Virus record (IMG/VR): IMGVR_UViG_3300042502_001143
Span: 1 to 35,932 of that record
Length of the DNA stretch: 35,932 nt
DNA from: a virus
Direction: 5' to 3' (one strand)
Positions 32,405 through 35,932 of this stretch are shown here, piece after piece. Each line of letters starts with the position of its first letter. Position 1 is the stretch's first letter. A program made the position numbers and the translations under genes. Below the pieces are notes generated by a model. It ran no database searches and was not told the origin of the DNA. It saw only the letters and a program-made list of their open reading frames with translations.

Positions 32405-32433
32405 TAAAAAAACTACATTATAGTTATTTTTTT
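32404..32433 (-). terminator. Weak hairpin with T-tract, possible terminator between virion genes
   Basis: AACTA and TAGTT are separated by a 5-base loop and flanked by runs of A and T on both sides, so a hairpin with a T-tract forms on either strand. The stem is short and has only one G-C pair per arm, so it would be weak; it could as well be an AT-rich promoter spacer for the fibre gene. Confidence 0.25.
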
Positions 32434-33322
32434 ACTCATTTGCGCTCTCTAAAATAGAAAGAATTACAGTTAAATTGTTCGAGCCTGAAACTATCAGGCT
32501 ATAACCTTCCTCCATTACAAGTTTACCGGCCACAATTGGCGATAGTGAGTCTTGCTTTGGAACATCGTTATTCTTTATAAGTTCTATTGGGGATGTTGCA
32601 ACTCGTATAGGATTTGATATATTTTCTTCTATTACGGTGTATAATTGATCTATTAAAAATAAAGAACCGGATAATAAAGAACCGGTTGTTGTATATGTTG
32701 TATTAATTGATTGTGTTACTGTAGTTTGATATAATCTAGTAATATTAACCGAACCAGTAACCGATTGGTTTTTTACAATTTGTTGTGCTAATAAATTTGC
32801 GTAAGTTACTGCGTTTAAAGAAGAACTATATTCTGTAAAATCTATTAAACCGGTTGAACCAGAACCAAATGTTCCATTTTTATCATAATATGAGTTTGCC
32901 GCTTTATTGGTTCTTATTGTTGTGTTATTTTGTATATCATAAATAACAGCAGAAACATTTTTATCAGTATATGCCCTATATGTGCTTAAATTTAAATCCA
33001 ATGCATCTTCTAATAAATTATTCTGAAAAGTTGTATAAGCTAATACCTCATTAATTAAAAAGTTTTTATTAAGCTCTAACAATGCAGATGCTGATGTAAA
33101 ACTTCCTGTAGAATTTACTCCTGTGAAATTTGGAACTGCTAATGAATCATTTGCGTTTAATAATATATTTACTTTTTCTGTTTGATTACCTCTATTAGTT
33201 ATCTGAGCAGATAAAACAATAGTAGAAACTCCGGAAGGAACTACATAAATTTCATCTTCTTCTCCTGTTAAAGTTGATATAACCGATTGGAATCGGTTTA
33301 ACGGTACGAATACTTCTGCCAT
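32432..33322 (-). CDS. Virion-type protein: beta-sandwich with an inserted repeat unit (296 aa)
   Basis: 296 residues in nested parts. Residues 1-60 (YVVPSGVSTIVLSAQITNRG) and 245-296 (IELIKNNDVP, then AGKLVMEEGYSLIVSG and LTVILSILE) follow the same strands as the 110-residue protein at 18144-18476. Residues about 80-187 between them match the repeat unit of the upstream gene: ELNKNFLINEVLAYT, AVIYDIQNN, AANSYYDKNG and NAVTYANLLAQQIVKN. The Cys-x-Arg-Asp of those repeats is lost here (YTDKN). The gene lies 39 bases from the upstream gene; its leader is strongly A-rich (ATAAAATAAAAAA) with no Shine-Dalgarno. A structural role next to the tail fibres is inferred. Confidence 0.7.
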   Translation of the reverse strand: MAEVFVPLNRFQSVISTLTGEEDEIYVVPSGVSTIVLSAQITNRGNQTEKVNILLNANDSLAVPNFTGVNSTGSFTSASALLELNKNFLINEVLAYTTFQNNLLEDALDLNLSTYRAYTDKNVSAVIYDIQNNTTIRTNKAANSYYDKNGTFGSGSTGLIDFTEYSSSLNAVTYANLLAQQIVKNQSVTGSVNITRLYQTTVTQSINTTYTTTGSLLSGSLFLIDQLYTVIEENISNPIRVATSPIELIKNNDVPKQDSLSPIVAGKLVMEEGYSLIVSGSNNLTVILSILESANE

Positions 33323-33350
33323 TTTTTTATTTTATTATTTTATTTTCCTA

Positions 33351-33358
33351 TATAAATA
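33351..33358 (-). promoter_or_regulatory. Shared TATTTATA motif before the 296-aa gene
   Basis: Minus-strand TATTTATA followed by TAGGAAA in the 39-base gap 33323-33361; TATAAATA on the plus strand. It is one of three such gaps among the virion genes. Its closeness to the previous stop codon (about 3 bases) would also fit a processing or termination role. Confidence 0.3.
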
Positions 33359-33361
33359 TGT

Positions 33362-35932
33362 TTATCCTTCCAAAGCAAGTGAGAATGGTGTAACTAATGA
33401 GAATAATGATTTACTAAATGTTCTACCCACCAACGTTCCCGTAGCCTGATTAATACTCAAACCTGTACCGATTCTAAAGTCACCATCCTGATTACCCGAT
33501 GTGAAGAAGATTCTACCTCCACCCAATTCGGTAATTTCAAAATCAGGATCAGGAACTCCACTTCCACCCTGGTTTGGAGGTAATGCCTTAAAGGTAACCC
33601 CACTACCATTGTAAGAATAGTCAATACCCGTTGCTACAATTAGAGAACCAAAATCTTCTTTAGGAGCGTTTGCTGCGATAAACTCAGCTTTTGTTCTTAA
33701 ATATCTATTGGTTTCTAAAGTTTCCAATCTTTGGTCTCTTGTCACAGCTATAGCACTTCCATATTGTCCATTGTAATATGATGATGCCGCCTCAATTCCT
33801 CTTTCATTTCCACCATAAATTAAATCGGTTGCCAATGCATCTACAATCAATCCCGTATCTCTACTACAACTTGCTTCATTATAAACTAAGAATGGGAATG
33901 CTCCATTTGTATAACTTAAAGCTGCTCTCTTCAATTCATTCTTAGCTGCTACTAATCTTTGTGCTGCTTCCAATCTTCTAGTTCCAGGGAATACTAATTG
34001 GGTTTTGGCTACTACCTTTTCAGCCATACCTCTTACAAAATTAATTCCATCAACAGTTTGATTTTTTTGTCCAACTTTTCCATTATCAGTATAACTATCA
34101 GCAATTGCTACAGATGGTATAAAGTAATAATAAGAACCAGCTTGAATTGATGATTCATTACCACCATATAGTAAATCGGTTGCAACACCATCAATTATAT
34201 ATCCAACATCACGAGAACAACTTATTTCATTGTATTCTAATGTGCTCCAAGAAGAACTTAAGAATGCAATTGTCTCAGCCTGAATCATTCTCTTATTACC
34301 TATCAATAATTCTCTAGCAGTTAATACTGATTGAGATGGTGCCGTAAATACTTTATTCAATACCAATTTAGAAGAAACTTGTCCAGCGTATCTTATACCT
34401 GTCAATGTTGGATCTAATTGATTTGCTTCAGATGGAACACCAGCCACAGTTGCTCTCGATGGGAATCTATAATAGAAATCAGCTGCGTTTACAGTTCTTT
34501 CTTCACCACCATATAATAAGTCGGTAATTACTGCATCCACAATAAATCCAGTATCTCTACTACAACTTGCTTCGTTGTATGCAACCTGTGACCAAGATGA
34601 AGATACATATTCAATTGTTTCCGCCTGAACGAATGCTCTATTCTTTCTTAATAAATCAACAGATGCCGATACATTCATTGAAGCTGTTTGGAACAATACA
34701 TTTTTAATTACCTTTTGTGCTAATCTTCCCGCATAAGTTATACCATCAATAGTTGGTTCTAATTGTGCAGTTGTTGCTTCAGATGGGAATAGATAATAAT
34801 ATCTTCCAGCTTCTGAACTTCTTTCGTTTCCTCCATATAATAAATCAGTTGCTACTGCATCTACTATAAATCCAGTATCACGAGAACAACTTGCTTCGTT
34901 GTAAGCGAATTGGCTCCAAGATGAACTAATGTATGCTATTGTTTCACTTTGTATAAATGGTTTATTTAATCTTAACACATTTCTTGCTTCACTAAGAATC
35001 AAACTAGCAGTTTCGAATACATTATTTTGAATAATGTTTACACTCAAATCAGATGCGTATTCAATAGCAGTTGCGGTTGGTTCTTTTTGTGTTGTTGTTG
35101 CTTGTGATGGATAATCATAATAATATCTTCCAGCTATTGCACTTCTTTCATTTCCACCATAAAGAATATCAGTAGAAACTGCATCTATTAAGAATCCAAC
35201 ATCTCTTTTACAAGTAGTTTCAATATATGATGCAGAACTCCAAGAAGAAGAAACATAACTAACAACCTCATCTGCTATAAATGTTTTATTGTTTCTCAAT
35301 AATCCATAAGATGCTGATGCTGCTAATGATGCTGTTACAAATGGTGTGTTTAACACAATTTTTTGAGCCATACCACTAGCGTATCGGATACCATCTAATG
35401 TTTGTTGTAATTGAGAACTAGTAGCTTGAGATGGGAACTGATAATAGAATATACCATTAAACAAAGATGCTGAATTTGCGTTGTATAATAAATCCTCAGC
35501 CGAACCACTCAATATAAATCGTAGGTCACGAGAACAACTTGCTTCATTGTAAGATGCAGTGCTCCAAGATGAACTTAAATATGCAATTGATTCGGATACA
35601 ATAAATCCAATATTTTCTTTCAATAAATTGTATGAGTATATTACATTAGTATCAACCGATTGAGTTGTATATGGAATTAAATTTGGTAATGAACCCGTAC
35701 CGTTTCTTACTATATTTGCTACAATGGAAATTGATGCGGATATAGATGCAACCTCACTAAGCGTTCCTTCAAAACCAGAACCAGTTATATATTGAGATGC
35801 GTTGGTTACTTTTATAGCCAATTCATTGTTAGATATAACTTCAGGCGTTTCTATTAAATCACTCTTAATAACTTTATCGGTTACTAATCCAGTATAGTTA
35901 ATAGCATCTAATGTTTCAGTTAATTGTGAATC
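33362..35932 (-). CDS. Large repeat protein, 5' end cut by window edge (virion-associated)
   Basis: The frame is open to the window edge. A TTG at 35821 is the first possible start inside the window, but the 37 codons before it continue the repeat (LDAINYTGLVTDKVIKSDL matches LDGIRYASGMAQKIVLN), so the true start lies outside. At least 856 residues are present. The protein is about six copies of a 105-120-residue unit: NK-x-F-x-x-x-E-x-IAY-x-SSSW, YNEASCSRDTGFIVDA-x-ATDLLYGGNERS, then G-x-YYY-x-FPS and LDGI-x-YA. The C-x-RD-x-G-(F/Y)-I-x-D and YGGN motifs occur in uncharacterised structural proteins of T4-like marine phages. The last 110 residues differ (GVPDPDFEITELGGGRIFFTSGN and FRIGTGLSINQATGTLVGR) and resemble a fibre-attachment end. 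No enzymatic function is recognised. Confidence 0.75.
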   Translation of the reverse strand, partial: DSQLTETLDAINYTGLVTDKVIKSDLIETPEVISNNELAIKVTNASQYITGSGFEGTLSEVASISASISIVANIVRNGTGSLPNLIPYTTQSVDTNVIYSYNLLKENIGFIVSESIAYLSSSWSTASYNEASCSRDLRFILSGSAEDLLYNANSASLFNGIFYYQFPSQATSSQLQQTLDGIRYASGMAQKIVLNTPFVTASLAASASYGLLRNNKTFIADEVVSYVSSSWSSASYIETTCKRDVGFLIDAVSTDILYGGNERSAIAGRYYYDYPSQATTTQKEPTATAIEYASDLSVNIIQNNVFETASLILSEARNVLRLNKPFIQSETIAYISSSWSQFAYNEASCSRDTGFIVDAVATDLLYGGNERSSEAGRYYYLFPSEATTAQLEPTIDGITYAGRLAQKVIKNVLFQTASMNVSASVDLLRKNRAFVQAETIEYVSSSWSQVAYNEASCSRDTGFIVDAVITDLLYGGEERTVNAADFYYRFPSRATVAGVPSEANQLDPTLTGIRYAGQVSSKLVLNKVFTAPSQSVLTARELLIGNKRMIQAETIAFLSSSWSTLEYNEISCSRDVGYIIDGVATDLLYGGNESSIQAGSYYYFIPSVAIADSYTDNGKVGQKNQTVDGINFVRGMAEKVVAKTQLVFPGTRRLEAAQRLVAAKNELKRAALSYTNGAFPFLVYNEASCSRDTGLIVDALATDLIYGGNERGIEAASSYYNGQYGSAIAVTRDQRLETLETNRYLRTKAEFIAANAPKEDFGSLIVATGIDYSYNGSGVTFKALPPNQGGSGVPDPDFEITELGGGRIFFTSGNQDGDFRIGTGLSINQATGTLVGRTFSKSLFSLVTPFSLALEG
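33830..35932 (-). repeat. Six tandem CxRD/YGGN units
   Basis: Unit positions are marked by the Cys-x-Arg-Asp codons near 33863, 34220, 34561, 34888, 35215 and 35535, about 320-357 bases apart. Five units keep SCSRD and one has TCKRD. Part of a seventh unit runs off the right edge. A further diverged unit lacking the Cys is found in the next gene at 32762-33085. Confidence 0.8.

Noticed and set aside
35819-35821. TTG as the start codon of the right-edge repeat protein
   Set aside because: Codons upstream stay open to the edge and encode another stretch of the same repeat, so the gene continues beyond the window.

Overview
The window looks like part of the late region of a large tailed-phage genome (or a closely related prophage). 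It is AT-rich, every gene I can support reads on the minus strand, genes abut or overlap by 1-20 bases, and no gene-free stretch reaches 60 bases. No tRNA, rRNA, CRISPR array, insertion sequence, integrase or attachment site was seen. Both edges cut through a gene.

In transcription order (high to low coordinate), the right half is structural: a truncated repeat protein (33362-35932); a 296-residue protein in which one of those repeat units sits inside a beta-sandwich (32432-33322); a 4048-residue fibre-like protein (20231-32377); a PKD/leucine-rich-repeat adhesin-like protein; a tail-assembly-chaperone-like protein; two 110-residue structural proteins; a 1634-residue fibre with a self-cleaving S74 chaperone end (13228-18132); and an 82-residue protein. 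The two fibre genes carry about 1110 and 646 residues of proline-free Gly-Thr-Ser collagen-like repeats.

The left half (1-12880) is a tightly coupled run encoding what looks like a glycan- or small-molecule-modifying set: a GT-A glycosyltransferase, a SAM methyltransferase, a second glycosyltransferase, a 58-residue protein, two beta-1,4-galactosyltransferase-like (GT7) enzymes with a LamG/ConA-like domain inserted inside the catalytic domain, two twitch-type radical SAM proteins, a free LamG-like protein, a pair of tandem paralogues that may be glycosyltransferases, and an arginine-type amidinotransferase cut by the left edge. The amidinotransferase appears only on translating the first 868 bases by hand.

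Host: almost no start has a Shine-Dalgarno sequence. Two starts in the left half are preceded by TTTG, exactly 20 bases, then TAnnTTTR, which fits the Bacteroidota housekeeping promoter. I therefore favour a Bacteroidota (flavobacterium-like) host in an aquatic setting, as inference only. The three longest gaps among the structural genes share a different 8-base motif.

Working hypothesis: the enzymes next to the fibres either decorate the hundreds of Thr/Ser acceptors in the Gly-Thr-Ser repeats or alter the host surface glycan that the fibres bind. The most unusual observations are the LamG insertion inside a split GT7 domain (twice), the repeat unit nested in the 296-residue protein, and the pairing of Pro-free Gly-Thr-Ser repeats with a galactosyltransferase-like operon.
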